Shown in pieces: positions 5,272 to 5,388 of a stretch of DNA of 5,388 bases. The stretch lies in assembly GCA_030615705.1 (NCBI GenBank), contig JAUWYT010000147.1:1-5388 (forward strand). Reading direction: 5' to 3'. This DNA is from Chloroflexota bacterium (GTDB taxonomy: Bacteria > Chloroflexota > Anaerolineae > VGOG01). A model generated the notes under the pieces. The model was given only the letters and a program-made list of their open reading frames with translations, did not search any database and was not told where the DNA came from. Made by a program: the position numbers and the translations under genes. Within the stretch, counting starts at the first letter, position 1. Every line of letters begins with the position of its first letter.

Positions 5272-5388
5272 TCACCTGACCGTCACGACCGGTTCGATCT
5301 TGCGCAGTTCCTCCAGCCGAGTGTGGCAGAAGATGCGATGGCCGCCTCCTGCATCCCGACAGGGTGGCTCCTCCATCTCGCAGATGTC
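5272..5388 (-). CDS. C-terminal end of an oligopeptide/dipeptide-type ABC transporter ATP-binding protein (partial)
   Basis: The frame enters from the right edge and gives 38 residues before TGA, including DICEMEEPPCRDAGGGHRIF followed by CHT. The pattern D-x-C-x6-C, a glycine-rich GGGH turn and a CH a few residues later matches the C-terminal tail of Opp/Dpp-family ATPases, which reads roughly C...EPPL...GH.V.CH. In some members cysteines in this tail bind an iron-sulphur cluster. These ATPases power import of peptides or other small solutes through the inner membrane. The Walker motifs lie outside the window, so the call rests on the tail alone. The last base of the stop can serve as the first base of an ATG (TGATG) for the next gene. 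Confidence 0.65.
   Translation of the reverse strand, partial: DICEMEEPPCRDAGGGHRIFCHTRLEELRKIEPVVTVR

Overview
The window carries a run of genes that all read on the minus strand. In transcription order (right to left) they are: the C-terminal tail of an oligopeptide/dipeptide-type ABC transporter ATPase, a very small unknown protein, an AT-rich hairpin, an MttB-family methyltransferase, an O6-alkylguanine-DNA alkyltransferase (Ogt/MGMT type), a second MttB-family methyltransferase, a REP-associated tyrosine transposase (RAYT) framed by palindromic repeats, and the N-terminal 212 residues of a zinc-dependent medium-chain alcohol dehydrogenase that runs off the left edge.

The core is a three-gene translationally coupled block (4957 to 1474). 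The upstream MttB homologue overlaps the alkyltransferase start in a GTGA motif, and the alkyltransferase stop (TGA) merges with the Shine-Dalgarno of the downstream MttB homologue. Both MttB homologues are 486 residues with no internal stop, so they belong to the non-pyrrolysine part of the family (COG5598-like). Characterised members of that part demethylate quaternary amines such as glycine betaine, proline betaine, carnitine or gamma-butyrobetaine and pass the methyl group to a corrinoid protein. Their substrates cannot be read from this window, and no corrinoid protein or reactivase gene is present here. The transporter tail upstream is compatible with uptake of a small solute. The dehydrogenase downstream could be part of the same catabolic unit, but a RAYT element now separates it.

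The RAYT region (about 651-1447) holds a HUH/Tyr transposase and repeat units built on a 16-bp palindrome (CCCGAAC-NN-GTTCGGG), with a GGAGTCC-like side motif. There are two inverted units on the dehydrogenase side and one clear plus several degenerate units on the other side. In sampled 60-bp blocks the RAYT and alkyltransferase genes are close to 50% GC, against roughly 68% in an MttB block, so both may be later arrivals.

The organism is probably a GC-rich, environmental, anaerobic or facultative bacterium. Paired MttB-like genes, RAYT palindromes and short AT-rich 'CCAAAG' spacers would fit a Chloroflexota (Anaerolineae-like) genome, but this is a weak inference. No tRNA, rRNA or CRISPR array was seen.
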